The notes: generated by a model not told the origin, from the letters alone. 64,000 nt of DNA from Takakia lepidozioides (GCA_030704615.1 CM060731.1:76550756-76614755); one strand, 5' to 3'. Counted from the first letter of the stretch, positions 22,378 through 34,546 are shown. Numbers and translations are program-made.

Positions 22378-23689
22378 TCAGTTGTCAATTCGGTGTGGGG
22401 CGTGCTAGATTGCGAGCAGAAATAATTGTGAGCACAAATCTGCTCACGATCCCACCGGAGGGTCACTATATGTATTTTTTTCATATCACATGCGTACAAA
22501 TGTATATTTATACTAGGCTATATTTTTAAAATTTTGCATTTTTTTCTACCCTATCTTTAGGTAATATTATAAAACTTTTTGTTTTCTAACATTTATTTAT
22601 TTATTTATTTTGCAACAATTAATTAGACCCTATTTTAAATTGTCATTTTAAATAATTGCAAATTCTCAAATTCTCACAATCTTAAAATTCAAAGATTCAA
22701 ATTCTCACAAGCTCAAATTCTCAAATTCTCAAATTCTCAACAGGGGCTAGGATTAAGCTTGTGTCAACACAAGCTTGATGCCCCGCCTGTATCCCTGCAC
22801 GAATAGGGAAGATTCTTAGTTGGGGCTCAGTTTTCCTTTATCGAATTTCCATGTGCCAACTGGGGTTGGAATTAAGCTTTATAGGGGGTTTGTACGGCAA
22901 ACTACGTAGTCTGCAGCGAGATAGTTCAGGTCGAATTTGAGGTGTTATCGGGATTATCATTGCAGTTCTTGTTAGTGTACCTTCCTCCATGAGATAAATG
23001 TTGTTTTGCAATCAATATTATTTCAAGCATCTTATGTCCCATCCTCATTAACATAGACCTTCTGTGCATACACTTATATACTTCTGGATGGCTTCATGCT
23101 GATTAATGGCAACACCTTCTTCAATGACTTCAATTAGTGTTTTCCAATCACTTATGTCCCACCGTTGTCAACACCGATATTGTGAAGTGTATCCAGCCCA
23201 CAAGACAAAAATAAACTTGTTGATGGCCTCGCTGTTTAATGGCAACACTTTCTTGAATGACATCAGTTTTTTTTCCCGATCGATCTTATTTAGGTCATCC
23301 ATGGTTCATCCAACATTCATCCACCATTCATCCCTTCCCATTTTTCATCCATACTTGTTTCATTCATCCAAAAATTTCCCATCGCAAATTGCATGCATGG
23401 ATCTCGACGTCTTTGGTGCCAGGCAATGTATGTTGCCCTCCATTTCGCCCAGGTGGCGTCAACAGCAATAGGCCCTGCTTTTTCGTCGGTTATAGGCTAA
23501 GGAACTTACTCACGCTTAGTGTGCAAAGCGTGAGCCTGCTCACGCGCTAGCTTCTCTCATTTGGTGTATTCCAGTAACTCGTTGAGTGGGGTATTGGAAA
23601 TCAACTCTTTACCTAATTACTTCTATTCAGAGTTATTGTAATATGTCATAATTATCTCGGCTACTTTTGGCATGGACCTTAAGTATTAA
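22378..23689. other. Non-coding insert between two copia relics, with AAATTCTC repeats
   Basis: 22,665-22,742 contains a run of AAATTCTCA words, a simple sequence repeat. At 23,270-23,380 TTCATCC words recur, as inside the piggyBac-like MITE. Two partly similar segments (22,990-23,150 and 23,150-23,260) share CTTATGTCCCA and AATGGCAACAC words and suggest a local duplication. No protein is recognised. Confidence 0.45.
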
Positions 23690-24041
23690 ATAGGAGAGCG
23701 CCCGAAGGATGGCGCGGTGACAAACTTCAACAGCTCTTTCATCAACAGAAGCTGAGTATATGTCAGCTACACAAGCAGCAACGGAAGTTGTTTGATTACG
23801 GAAGCTACTTGGAGATTTGGGGCACCTACGGCCACACCCTACAACTCTACATTGTGACAATCAAAGTGCGATTGCATTGAGCCAAAACCCAATATATCAT
23901 TCGAGAACTAAGCCACATGAGGTTCACTACATTCGGAAGATTGTAGGCAAAGGAGAAATCGAAATGGTCTACTGTCCTACGGAAGACATGATGGCTGATA
24001 TTTTGACAAAGACCCTACCAAAGCCAAAACACATCAACTAG
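23690..24041 (+). pseudogene. Ty1/copia RNase H, second copy
   Basis: Frames give STALSSTEAEYMSATQAATE, a stop, LRKLLGDLG, then LHCDNQSAIALSQNP, RTKPHEVHYIRKIV and MVYCPTEDMMADILTKTLPK, the C-terminal copia RNase H. The TEAEY part is also present in degraded form at about 21,740-21,800, so pieces of two different copia elements are present, or one was partly duplicated. The tail leads towards the 3' LTR at 27,771. Confidence 0.85.
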
Positions 24042-24600
24042 GGTAGAAGACCCTATCACTGCCAAGTTAACATTTTCAAGGTGTAATTATAGAGGTAAAT
24101 GATGGTTTTTCGAATTTGTTTTTCACACATGGCTAGATTAGGCAATGTAGATGTGTCACCAATTTTAAAATTCAAAAATCAACCAAGATTTGAACCCTTT
24201 TAATGCATAGAATCACATAGCACTCTTTCAAGGCAACAAATATTAATTTTTCCCTATGTTGGTCACCTAAGTGCCTATCTCTGGCCATTATATGCCCTAT
24301 TATGGTCATGCCAAGCATCCTATTGGTAGCCATACTAAGCCCTATTAGAGCCATTGATTTTATGAAATCTAACAGTTGCGAAGGGAACACTTGGAGCCTC
24401 CAAGGCCATTGCCTGAATGGATATGGTGTGACATGTGGAGATACTAAGTAATTGTGAACTTGACACTTGGAGATGAAGAGTCCATGTGAATGTTACACAT
24501 CAAAGACCCTAATAGTTGTAGGTATGACAGACGAAAGCAGGAGGTAGTTACAAAACCTAGAATCTCGTGTAAGTAAGAGAAACTCTTCGAATTGCAGCAC
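24042..24600. other. Non-coding copia 3' region
   Basis: No gene is seen. The segment at 24,265-24,350 repeats CCTATT/GCCAT words and resembles, in inverse orientation, the GATAGGG/ATGGC-rich segment at 27,535-27,690. These may be a split repeat flanking the inserted DNA transposon. Confidence 0.35.
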
Positions 24601-24635
24601 AGTTGCTCTGAGTCCAAAATGTCGCTTCATCTTCA

Positions 24636-26650
24636 TTAGCTAGCACAAACCCACCATAATCTACCACTACAGAAGCGAGCATTGCACATTGCAAGCATTC
24701 TTTTGTCTATTTTGTCAATGCCCTCTATGACCAATCTAGCTTTTTCAGCCAGGATACGAGCTTTCTCCACCTTGACTGCTTCTCTCTCAACTTTTTGCTT
24801 TGCCTTTTCTATCGCTCTCTCTTTCTTTAACACTTCTTTCTGCTCCTTCTCAATATTTCTAGCTTTTTTAGCTTCTTCTCTTTCTATTTTTTTCTTCTCC
24901 TTCTCTTCAATCAATCTTCTCTTTCTCTCTTCTTTTTCTCTTCTTATCTCACAAAACACAGGACCTATGACTACTTGTGGTTCTGAAAAGCTGAACCCTG
25001 GCGCTCTCATACGCAACACAGTCGTAGGATACACGGGTAAACTTAAAATTTCTGCCAGAGTTTGGTTTTGTTGAACAACCTCTATTTCTCGATTGTATAG
25101 AGTGATCGACAACTCTTCGCATCTCGAAAGTTCTTGGTAAGCCGCAGGTGTTACTCCAGGTGGTGCTATCGCAGGATCTTGAGCCATCATTGGAATTTCT
25201 GCTTCTACAACCCCATGATTTTGAACCACCACTTCTACATGCTCTGCAACTCTTGAAATCTCGAAATGTTTTGGGTAGTCACAGGTGCCACAAATGCTAC
25301 GGGTTCTATGGGAACACTTGTCATTAGCAGCTCTGGTAGTGACCCTCTGTGAACTATAGGTATCGTAGGTGTCAAATTAGGACACTCATCCTCAAGTTCA
25401 CAATCAGACATGTGTACAAGCGTAGCTAATTCTGCTTTGCAGATATCTCCAGTAGGTCTCTTAAACATGTAGTGGTCTCTCTCTTTTCTGAAAGCTTTCT
25501 TAAATGGAGCAAAACAAGAAACATCTAGGGGCTGCAATTTGTGGCTGGTATGATAAGACATCATTACAACATTTAGACCCAAAGAAATGGCTCTATCAAT
25601 GGCTTCACTGCTAATGTGGGATGCATGACCATCTAGGACTAGCAAGTGACGGTTTGAAGGGGATACACCTCCTGGAACATTTGCTGCAAAGTGCAACAAC
25701 CATTCTGCAAACAAGCTGGAGGTCATCCATGCTTTCTCTTGGAATGTTTGAGCTGCACCAGGTTCACAATTCTCCAGGTGATTTCCTGAATGTCTCTTTC
25801 CTTTTGAAATGTAGAAAGTTGGAATAGCAAAACTGGCAGCATTCACACAACACATTACAGTGAGCCACTCTCACTTTTCAGGTATGACACCACATACTGA
25901 ACGAGAGCCTCGTAGTGCAATCACTTGTCCTTTCGCATTGTGACCAGCCATGACCCCTGACTCATCAGCATTCCAAATGTGAGTTGGAGCATACTTGTTT
26001 GACATCCATCAATGAGCCCAAAAGTCCATAAAACTTACCAACTAGTGGAGGGCACAAATTTGAGCTCTTTTCTTTTCCAAACCTTGAACTTCTCTTACTG
26101 ACAGTTGAGGATGACGTCACTGAAACCAATACCACCACTTTTTGCCGGGCATCCCATCTTTGAAGCATGTTTGTCGCCCTTTAGTGATATCTTGAACCTT
26201 AATCTTCAACATGTACATGGAGACTGAACATCCCAAAGTCTGCATATTCAAACACCACTCAACAAGAGCCTTTTCCTCTTCAATGGTGAGTTGGGTAGGT
26301 GGACCAGACCTTCTTTGCTTGCATTTTTCATTCTACAACCAATTTCTGATTGACCCACGTGGAATCCCATACTTCCGAGAAGCAGTTGAAAGACTAATCC
26401 AACCTCATTTCACTTCACATATCGCTACTTCCATTTGTTCAATTGTCCATGACTTTGTTTTGTTTTGTTTGACCTTGTGATGCTTCTGGATTATAGGTTC
26501 AGCCACCAGTACTTGACAACTTTGTCCTCCATTTCCAGATCTTTTTCTCTTGGGACATGAAACCTGCACAGGAAGATATGAAGGAAGTTGGTTATCTTGT
26601 GATGCTTGGACTCTATGCCTCTGTGACATGCGAAGAGCCATGATGGCTGA
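24636..26650 (-). pseudogene. pogo/Tigger-like (DDE_1) DNA transposase relic
   Basis: Reading on the minus strand from 26,641, the N-terminal part has KSWTIEQMEVAICEVK and a helix-turn-helix segment (ASRKYGIPRGSIRNWL). The DDE domain shows WNADESGVMAGHN (first Asp), LLVLDGHASHIS (second Asp), then YHTSHKLQPLDVSCFAPFKK. After a frameshift near 25,235 the C-terminus is a long basic/acidic coiled coil (24,700-24,980, K/E/R-rich). At least four stops or frameshifts break it. This gene order and motif set is that of Tc1/mariner-type pogo or Tigger transposases. It is inserted within the copia element. I could not identify terminal repeats. Confidence 0.85.
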
Positions 26651-26659
26651 AGAGATATA

Positions 26660-27770
26660 CCTGCAGAAAAATAAGAATTAAGTACTAAAGTAGAGTAATG
26701 GATTGATTAATTGTTCAGTTTGCCTTCTTTTTGTAGGATTTTTTTTATTTGCCTCAAGCCAAAAGCTCGGTAGGAGACTGTGATACTACTAACTTTTGCT
26801 AGCTCATTGTGATTGTAATAGCAGTACCTGTGAGACTCTTTAGTCAAAATACTCAACTTGTAGAATGTAAACAAAAAATCTGCGTGGAGTGGTTTGCTTA
26901 TACCCTCACTAGAAATACCATGTGGCATGTCATTTGTATACTCCACACTCTCCCATTTTTCATGGAACTTAGATGCTAGATTTGCTACTACAATCTTGAT
27001 AATGAGATCTAAATCATTGCTAGAATGAAGCATGCATAATATTCTACAGACATGAAACTCTTCCAATATAGAAATTACCATAAGCAAGATTAAAGAACAG
27101 CTTATCAATGCCAAAAAACTAGGCCAAGACTCAATTCCTCTAGAAACAAAAGACAAGTTAGGTTGGTGTCTCAAGGAAGAGAGAGATAAGGGAGGGAATG
27201 AAGAAGATGTGAAAACTACTCAACCTACCCAAAGAGATGAAGGGACCACCATTGAGCGGCAATGTTTCAAGCTCGTGGAGGAGGCAACTATAGAATTTCA
27301 AATTTTAGGTTGCATTTATGCATAGTGGCCATCTCAAATGGATTCCTTTGTATCTTTCAGGTTTAATTAATGTATGATGGTTGTCCTAGTCCTAGGAGAT
27401 CTTATCTTTATTAGAGATAATTGCAAACCATTGGTTAAGCCAAGATTTGCATATGTCTTGGTTAGAATTGGTCTGCTAATATATCATGTAGTGCTTAATT
27501 GACGTTAATTTTATAGACACAAGTTGCAGCATCATGGTAACCTTGATAGGGGTTATGAGGGTGGCTTTTATGGGTGTACTTGTGGCTATGATAGGGTCTA
27601 TTCGTTGATCCATAATGGGCCCCAAAATGGTCTAGATAGGGTACTTTGGCATGACAAATATGGGGTCCGTGGCCATGATAGGGTCTTCTACCCTAGTGTT
27701 CACTTGAACTTGGTGTAATGTCTCCAAAGACTTGAAAGGTTGAGATTTCGTGATTATCTCATAGAGAGGG
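26660..27770. other. Unassigned stretch up to the copia 3' LTR, ending in a polypurine tract
   Basis: No recognised gene. A 155-codon open frame on the minus strand (26,707-27,174) has no motif I know. 27,535-27,690 is an imperfect repeat of GATAGGG/ATGGC words. The last bases before the LTR, AGAGAGGG (27,763-27,770), fit the polypurine tract that primes plus-strand synthesis in LTR elements. Confidence 0.45.
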
Positions 27771-28081
27771 TGTTGGAAAACAACTCCATAATCTACAACT
27801 TGACTTGTAGATAAAATTAGAGACAGTAAAAGTATCTCTCTATTCAGAGAGGCTTTTGTCTTAAAGTTAAAGCTAGTCCATTATGGGACTACTTAACATA
27901 TATAGTGAAAGTAGGTCTAAAAGACAAGTCTTTAGTGATTGCTTTTAGCCTAGCTAAATAAGAAGCTCAGGGGTGAAGCCATAAATCAGTTGTTCATGTT
28001 GTGTACTTCTATGGTTGGGTAGAGAGCTTCTATACAATCTTCTTTCTTCTTTGTTGTTCTGATATCTACATTTTTTCAACA
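27771..28081 (+). mobile_element. 3' LTR of the Ty1/copia element (311 bp)
   Basis: It starts TGTTGGAAAA and ends TTTTTCAACA, an inverted repeat with the expected TG...CA ends, and is preceded by a polypurine tract. It matches the split LTR at 18,723-19,996. The uninterrupted TTAA at 27,863-27,866 is the empty-site counterpart of the MITE insertion in the 5' LTR. Confidence 0.9.
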
Positions 28082-28427
28082 AACATTGCGCGCAGAATTA
28101 ATTCTCCTAAGTGTTGCACGAGCTCTCTTTGCCACGATAGGCAAGCCAAAAGATGATTGGTTTTTCTGAGTAGGGTGGGGGTCACTATTTTTGGCTTTGG
28201 TTGGAAGCAACCACTAGTATTTATGCAAAGACATTGTTTCTACTTCTGGCTTACGTATGTCGCCCTCTTCATTCGCAACCCGTGGGAAGTCTCGAGTTGA
28301 AGAGAGATTCACATGTAGATGATGAGCTGCAGCAATGACATGGTCTCATGGTTGCTTGGAAAGCCTCGACAACACCGCCTTGAAATATTGAATCAGCACA
28401 ATTTGAAGCAATATAGCAAAGTTCATG

Positions 28428-28582
28428 ACGCCTCCCGGAAGCGTAAATTATGGTGTCTCTTGACCCGGAAGGGCTATTGCCTTCTAGCAGGAAGGCGGAC
28501 ACCTTTTGTGACACCCATAAGTGGATTGAACCCACGACCACTTCTGAGGTGGTATATGCCTATTACCACTAGGCTACAACTT
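28428..28582 (-). mobile_element. tRNA-derived SINE, copy 2
   Basis: In reverse orientation the A-box-like TAGCCTAGTGG (28,566-28,576) and the B-box-like GGTTCAATCC (28,523-28,532) are identical to those of the copy at 8,427. The body (GTGTCACAAAAGGTGTCC, ACACCATAATTTACGCTTCC) is shared too. It lies directly after the copia element and before the Harbinger relic. Confidence 0.8.
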
Positions 28583-29253
28583 GGTTGTCTGAGTTGATTA
28601 CTTAAGGTCAATTCACATCTAGGGTTATGTTATCCCGTCAATATGCCCTACCACGCTCATAGAGCCATATTTTGGACCCTTTACCGATGATCGGTAACCC
28701 AACCAACCCAACGTTATCAACACCTTATCTCTGTTCACACATGGAGTTAAGTTAACCCGATTGATTGACATCAGTAATCACTTAGCTACCTCTGTTCATG
28801 AAATCACCTCTGCTATCTGTGTGATATGCGATGTTTCTACGGGAGTTCTACAGTAGTTGCTCGTTCACTTTATCATTTATACCTCCATTCTACATATACG
28901 TCGCTCGTTTTATAATATCGTTAGCATCATGCGGCCATTGAAAATCATCCTCCTTGCACAATTTTTTCAGCTTGTAATCCAGACGCAGGGCCTGTTGATC
29001 TTTGCACATCAGAATACAGAGTCTGCTTTCAAGTCCCTTGATTTTATCGATGAACTACAATCGTATTCTCTCAACGAGGACACAGTCAATAGATAGTGTT
29101 CGAAACAATGACAAATGCTATAATTCTGCATAAATACATACATGTTGTCTTGCGTATATGAATCAATCAAGATCTCGGGGATTAGGTCAAAGCGCAATCT
29201 ACAACCTGGTACTCGCAATTTTTAATGACACGGTACGATGATAAAGAGGTGGT
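28583..29253. other. Non-coding stretch, probably the 5' part of the Harbinger element
   Basis: No gene is recognised. A short open frame at 28,857-29,096 has no known motif. TTACCGA/TCGGTAA around 28,680-28,696 is a small palindrome. The second (Myb-like) gene usual in Harbinger elements is not seen. Confidence 0.35.
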
Positions 29254-30134
29254 TTGAGCACTTTCGGGCAGTTGATAGAGAAACTAAAACATAAAATGGA
29301 AAAACAAGTTACAAGGTATAGGTGCACAGTTCCAATGAGCATCAGGATAGCATGTTCACTTTACAAGTTAGCCCATGCGTCCGAATACTTGCAGTGTAGC
29401 CAACTCTTTGCAATAGGAAAATCTATCGTGCATCTAGTCCTGCGCGAATTCGTAGAAGCAGTAAACGAGGTTTTCAAGAACCAGCTCCGCTTGCCTGAGG
29501 GAGATAATTTGTCACATGTCCTTGGGACTTATATCGAGGTAGCTCAAATACATATACAAAAACTGAAAGACCAAGTATATGCGAGGGACTACTATTCTTT
29601 CAAATCAAAAGCATATAGTATGCAATTAGAGGCCATTGTTGATCATAGAAAGCGATTCATTGATGTTTTCGTGGGGATGCTTGGTTCTATCGATGACGCA
29701 CGAATCTTGTGGTTGTCTTCTATCTATTGGAAGGCTACTTGGGGAGATCTGTTTCATGAACGCAATTCGCATGAAAACATTAAACCTTATATAATCGGTG
29801 ATAAAGGTTATCCACTGCTCCCATGGCTAATGGTGCCTCACAAACAAATAGGTGCACGACATTCTATCCTGAGGCAATATACAATAAACAACTCTGCCGT
29901 GCACAACTGGTAATCGAGAATGGATTTGGCATCCTTAAGAAAACATTTCGGGAGTTAATGATCAAGTCAAACCTCCATGTATATTTTCTTCCAGATGTAG
30001 TCGTCACCTACTTTATATTACGTAATATGATTTTGAATGGGAAAGTCACAGACATCAACAAGTTGATGCTTCAATTGGAAGCTGAGAATGCGCCAGAAGC
30101 TAGTCTACATGGTGTGGAAAAGAACAACGAGTAA
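29254..30134 (+). pseudogene. PIF/Harbinger (HARBI1-type, DDE_Tnp_4) transposase relic
   Basis: Frame one (29,254-29,913) shows the order of a Harbinger nuclease: SIRIACSLYKLAHASEYLQC, FAIGKSIVHLVLREFVEA, a position where the family has DGT but this copy reads LGT, LEAIVDHRKRFIDVFVGM, then GSIDDARIL (second Asp) and IGDKGYPLLPWLMVP. A frameshift at about 29,850 moves to the next frame (VIENGFGILKKTF, with the Glu, then VTYFILRNMIL), which ends at 30,134. The missing first Asp and the frameshift make it inactive. The normal length for such proteins is about 350-450 aa. Confidence 0.85.
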
Positions 30135-32771
30135 TGGATACAAGGCGATTAAGCAAATGAGGATGACGTTGAGCTTGCTTTGCAAGGGGGTGAAATATCA
30201 GGGGTGAATCAAAGAATTGCACTTGAACGATATTTATAAGGTAACCATAGACCACAAAATTTATTTTGTCAAAGTATTCTTGAACACTTGACATGGTACA
30301 CTGCATCAAAACTAGAATTGAAATGAGATCCTAATGTGAAATTTGAAGTATCTTGATTCACTTGAAATCGAAACCCAGCTGATAGGTAGGATGGCCAATA
30401 CCACGGGCAATACCATATTAGGGGTAAAACATACCTCGCTCCATATTACAGTGTATACCATACCTGTCTGGTATTGCAATAGATGAGATTGCTGTTGATA
30501 CCAATATTGCTCTGATGTGAGCCTCCAAACGGCATAGTAGGTGTATGTGTGGAGTTAGGGCAAAGGGAATTCATGGGTATTTATGCATTGATGGCATTTA
30601 TGGCATCTTTTTTATACTGAATGTGCAATGTGTGTGTGAGCTCAATTCTGAATTTGTATGTATGCAATGTGTTGTAATTGTAATCGAGTGTGAAGGTTTT
30701 TTTTTTTTCAGGTTATTGAATATTTTCTTTGAATATATTCAATATTTCATATATCTACCGTCGCCCATATTCATATTCTTGACACATGAGATGGAAAAAA
30801 ACAAATATTGATACCCTACTGCTATACATCCAAAAGTTTCCGTTATTATACCCCTCCTGTATCATATGTTTGTGATACCAATCCAACAGCGGGAACCCTA
30901 TGTGTATATATATATATATAAAGAAGGCAGCAGCAAAGCGCCCGTGAGCTAAGGTTAGAGGCATCAACTTACTTCATCTCGCATCCCAATGGATATTCGT
31001 TTGGAAGGTGTATAATTGGGACATCCGGATTACCCAAACCTTCGCAAGGCCTCAAAAAACTGCGTTACCTGCGCCCCCTTTTTAATAGTTGGATCATTTG
31101 GCCACACTGGGGGTGCCATCCAACATGTAGCAAGAGGGCTAATATATATATATATATAGAGTGAGAAAAAGGGTGGAGCCCTCAAAAAGATTATTTGAAA
31201 TTATGGGAAAGAAAAAAGTGAAACCTTTCGAAGAGCCATAAGACTGAAGGCCAACAAGAAACAAGAAACAAAGAGACCCCTGAAATCAAGCTCAACTGAA
31301 GCAAGAGACCCAATGCCTTGGTTTGTGAGAACTACCAAGTTCTTGCCCCCAGAGATACCCTTAGCATACCAGGCATGTTGTGGGCATGGGCATTTGACAA
31401 TCCTGGAGACTCTATTCCTGTTCCTGTTTGGCAAGAACAAGCTCTATATACTTCCCACATAATAACAAGCAGCACCTGCAGGCATTGAGGAATGATTCTT
31501 GGGTACTCCACAATGAATGGGGTATTACACAACTAAATGGGCATCACAGAACAGGTAGAGGGTTCAAAGATGTTTCATTGTCAACATGTCGCTTTGCATA
31601 TGCATATGCTGAGAGGGTCCAATACAACAGAAACTCAAAATGTGTAAAGGCAAAGGTCTGTAGATGGCAGCTTCCAACCCTGCTATGTTTGTCTCTCATT
31701 GTCATGACACAGTAAAAAAATGTCCACAGCTTTCCTCAACTTGCTTTTGCTCAACACCAACAACTTCATGATAACCTCACCTTTCTTTTTCCTTTTTCAC
31801 CTTCGGAGCAGGAGAATGAGTGTGACACAAGAAGATTGACACGTACCATGGCCCCACAAAACAGAAGCACAGGTGGTCACTCGATTCCCATGAGTGCTCA
31901 TAATCGACAATCCTTGTAGACCTGGTCTTGCATATATACAGAGTTCCACTCGAACACAACAGCAATTGTCCATGGCACAGACATGTCAACTGATTTGGGT
32001 TAGTCATCCTGTTTCATACTAGTCTAATCTGAGCATTATGATACACTCAGTTGTTTGACCATAGAGCTTGATGCTACGGTGATATCTGCCCTACCGCAAA
32101 TTTGGAGAGAATCTCCATGCACCGAGATGCCAACTCATTCCTCTCCTGTCAATGCAACTCAGTGCCCACCAAACATGCAGGAATGCCTTGGATGCAACTG
32201 TGAGATGGTAAAACTGTCAGACAGATTCACCCTGCTAGCTGCAATATGAGAACTCTGGTGAAAGGAAGTGGCAGAGACATGCACCTTCACATTGCCCCCT
32301 TTCATCTCTTTCACCTGAGTTCTAAGCATACCCTCACATTACAGACACCCTCGAGACCTCACCCATGAAGGCTCAAACTGGTTCCAAAAAGAGACACAGA
32401 AACCTGACTTGTTACAAGAAGTGGACTACATACAGTGACTGTTAACTCCACTTTTGAACGACCTGCCCAGCTGCCAACTTGCTCACGGACCACAACCAAG
32501 AGGATAACCCCCCCTTCAAAGTACCTTACAAGAGCTTGCCATGAACTCTACAACTTACAGAGCTCAAAGGACCAGCCCCCATGACCAAGAGAATGAGGAG
32601 CGTCACTTCTTCTCCAAACCCTAGCCAATATGCGGTTCACTTGTTTGGGCCCAACATGTTGACCAGTTGGGCCTGAATCAAACCCTAGCCAATGTGTGAT
32701 TTCTCCAGCGCTTTGATTTTCATATCAAATTCCACGCTGTTCGAATTCCAGCCACGCAAAGGTTCTTGACA
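30135..32771. other. Non-coding stretch with ATACC/GGTAT words and TA microsatellites
   Basis: 30,385-30,520 is rich in ATACC and GGTAT words in both orientations, like 6,045-6,350 and the foldback at 8,732. Two short (TA)n tracts lie at 30,905-30,920 and 31,141-31,158. From 31,200 to 32,770 no gene is recognised; part may be the 3' UTR and downstream region of the BYPASS1-like gene. Confidence 0.4.
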
Positions 32772-33803
32772 TCAGCAAGTCGCATTGCTGAAAATGTTGA
32801 GGAGCTTCTTTCGACCATCAATGATTTCGTCAAACAGATCATTAATATGCCACTCGATGGTTTCCAGCCCTGATTGAAACTTAGTCGACTGCTGTTTCAG
32901 GTGCTGTACCACCTGTCTCACAGCGTCCATATCTTCGTTCCTCCAACCAGACCCTCGCATGAGAGGTTGTAGGTGGGATCGAAGGTCAGCAAGGCACGTC
33001 TTCAGGGTTTCCAGGTCGTGTGAGAGGATAACAGCGCTCCGTTTCGAGTTCCGCATTCTGCTGATTTCCTCATTGACATGTTGCTGTAAACTGAGGAGCG
33101 CGGCTGACCATGGGGCCTTGAAAGAAACAGTCTCGAAATTGAAAGCAGGGTTGCTGCCTGCATATACCAGCGCCCACAGGAGCATTTGACAGAGAAAGGA
33201 TATCGTATTCTTTACCGCGAACATCACACCCCAGAAGCCATTCCACCTCAGAAATTTGTTGTCAACATGTTTATCAGTCATACTCATACACAGCTTTCCC
33301 TCGACTTCAATCTTGGCCTCGATAAGGTGCTTATGCTCCGCTTCCATCCTGTCCATGGCTTGCTTGCAAGCATTGACGGCGTGCATCCCCCGGTAGCACT
33401 GATTTCTCATATTCCCGTTCCCATCTAAGGCTCCTACTACGATTGAAACCAGCATCTGATAATGTTCCAGGCTACCCAGCCCAGATTTCAACACATTGCA
33501 AACATCTAGGAGCTTCACAGTTTCGTCCATGTACTCATTCAACCATTCCTCTCCCTTACTTGAAACCGGCAGCTTCAACTTCTCCACCAGAATCAGCACC
33601 CCAGAATGCACAGACCTCACGAAATCCACTGCTTGCCGCACCCATTCGAATGTAAAGAAATCCGGGCCAATGGACCGCTCCAGATCCTGAAGCCCCGTCG
33701 TCAGCACGGAGTAGAAATCATTCACATCATCGTTGTAGTGATATTCCAGCCCGCAACCACCCCCTACATGCAGCGTATGATTGAAAGGGAATATAAGAAC
33801 CAT
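32772..33803 (-). CDS. BYPASS1-like (BPS1) protein
   Basis: This 343-aa single-exon protein matches the plant BPS1 family. Motifs in order: FYSVLTTGLQDLERSIG, then FFTFEWVRQAVDFVRSVHS, LKLPVSSKGEEWLNEYMD and ETVKLLDVCNVLKSGLGSLE (the most conserved block). The C-terminal helical region ends in EIIDGRKKLLNIFSN. In Arabidopsis, BPS1 limits a root-derived mobile signal that arrests shoot growth; its biochemical activity is not known, and family members vary in function. Length agrees with the family (about 340-390 aa). A hydrophobic segment near residues 195-215 (FWGVMFAVKNTISFLCQ) could be a membrane contact. It diverges from the zinc-finger gene across a 743-bp intergenic region. The family call is confident; the exact role is not. 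Confidence 0.85.
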   Translation of the reverse strand: MVLIFPFNHTLHVGGGCGLEYHYNDDVNDFYSVLTTGLQDLERSIGPDFFTFEWVRQAVDFVRSVHSGVLILVEKLKLPVSSKGEEWLNEYMDETVKLLDVCNVLKSGLGSLEHYQMLVSIVVGALDGNGNMRNQCYRGMHAVNACKQAMDRMEAEHKHLIEAKIEVEGKLCMSMTDKHVDNKFLRWNGFWGVMFAVKNTISFLCQMLLWALVYAGSNPAFNFETVSFKAPWSAALLSLQQHVNEEISRMRNSKRSAVILSHDLETLKTCLADLRSHLQPLMRGSGWRNEDMDAVRQVVQHLKQQSTKFQSGLETIEWHINDLFDEIIDGRKKLLNIFSNATC

Positions 33804-34546
33804 CGTTAATCTATCTCTTTATAATCTGCAAGCTCCTCTGTTCCTTCCTCTCCTTGCAGGCTCTCACTTAATAGGGTTGCACCTCTTACAAGCTCCTCTT
33901 CCCTCAAATCCCACTCAACCCAATCCTGACATATTCCTTGCTGACACACAAGATCCCACAACATACGTGTGATAAACTACCGGATTTGCTCAGATGTTTC
34001 CGCGTTTCCTCCCTCTCTTGCTCAACGACCTCCCCGAGACTGCTCACTGCAGCAGCTCTTGTGGACGAAACGTCAAGCGTTTACTAACGATCAAGTTACC
34101 CAAGAATCGTTAGTAAAACGTTAACTACAAGAATCGTTTGTGAGCGTTCAGGTCTGCGAGCCTCCACTCTTGCCTCGAGAAGAAGAGGGGCGGGCGTGTC
34201 TGTGAGAGCTTGGTTGTCGTTGTGCTCCTCCTGTGCTGGCTGCTGGAGATTAGCAGGCTCGAATGACTGTTCGGTTACCCTAATTGGGTTGTGGGTCGAT
34301 GACAGCCTCTTGTATCTCTCAAGTATCCTGTTGTGGTGGAGAGGTGGGCAGTGAGGTGGGCACGATCTGATCAGGGGAGTGTTTAATTGGAAGCAGCGGC
34401 TGTAGCTGCATCATCCTCTTCACGCTGCCCTCACCAACCTGCTTCGAAGCAAGGAAGGAAGACCTTGCTTGGGGACTGGCATGTGAGTGAAAATCAGGGG
34501 TTGCAGACGGTAAATCCTAGTCTGGTCACACCGCACTTTTGTCACC
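33804..34546. promoter_or_regulatory. Divergent intergenic region with a 12-bp inverted repeat
   Basis: This region separates two head-to-head genes and should carry both promoters. TTTACTAACGAT (34,080-34,091) and its exact reverse complement (34,106-34,117) flank a 14-bp spacer. They can form a hairpin or a paired binding site; the core ACTAACGA resembles nothing I can name with certainty. An open frame at 34,387-34,569 has no known motif and probably lies in the 5' UTR of the plus-strand gene. Confidence 0.5.

Noticed and set aside
24682-25074. 130-codon plus-strand open frame, Ser/Leu/Phe-rich
   Set aside because: It is the antisense of the lysine/glutamate-rich coiled coil of the pogo-like transposase; low-complexity sequence keeps both strands open.
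30905-31158. (TA)n tracts
   Set aside because: Ordinary microsatellites with nothing else attached.
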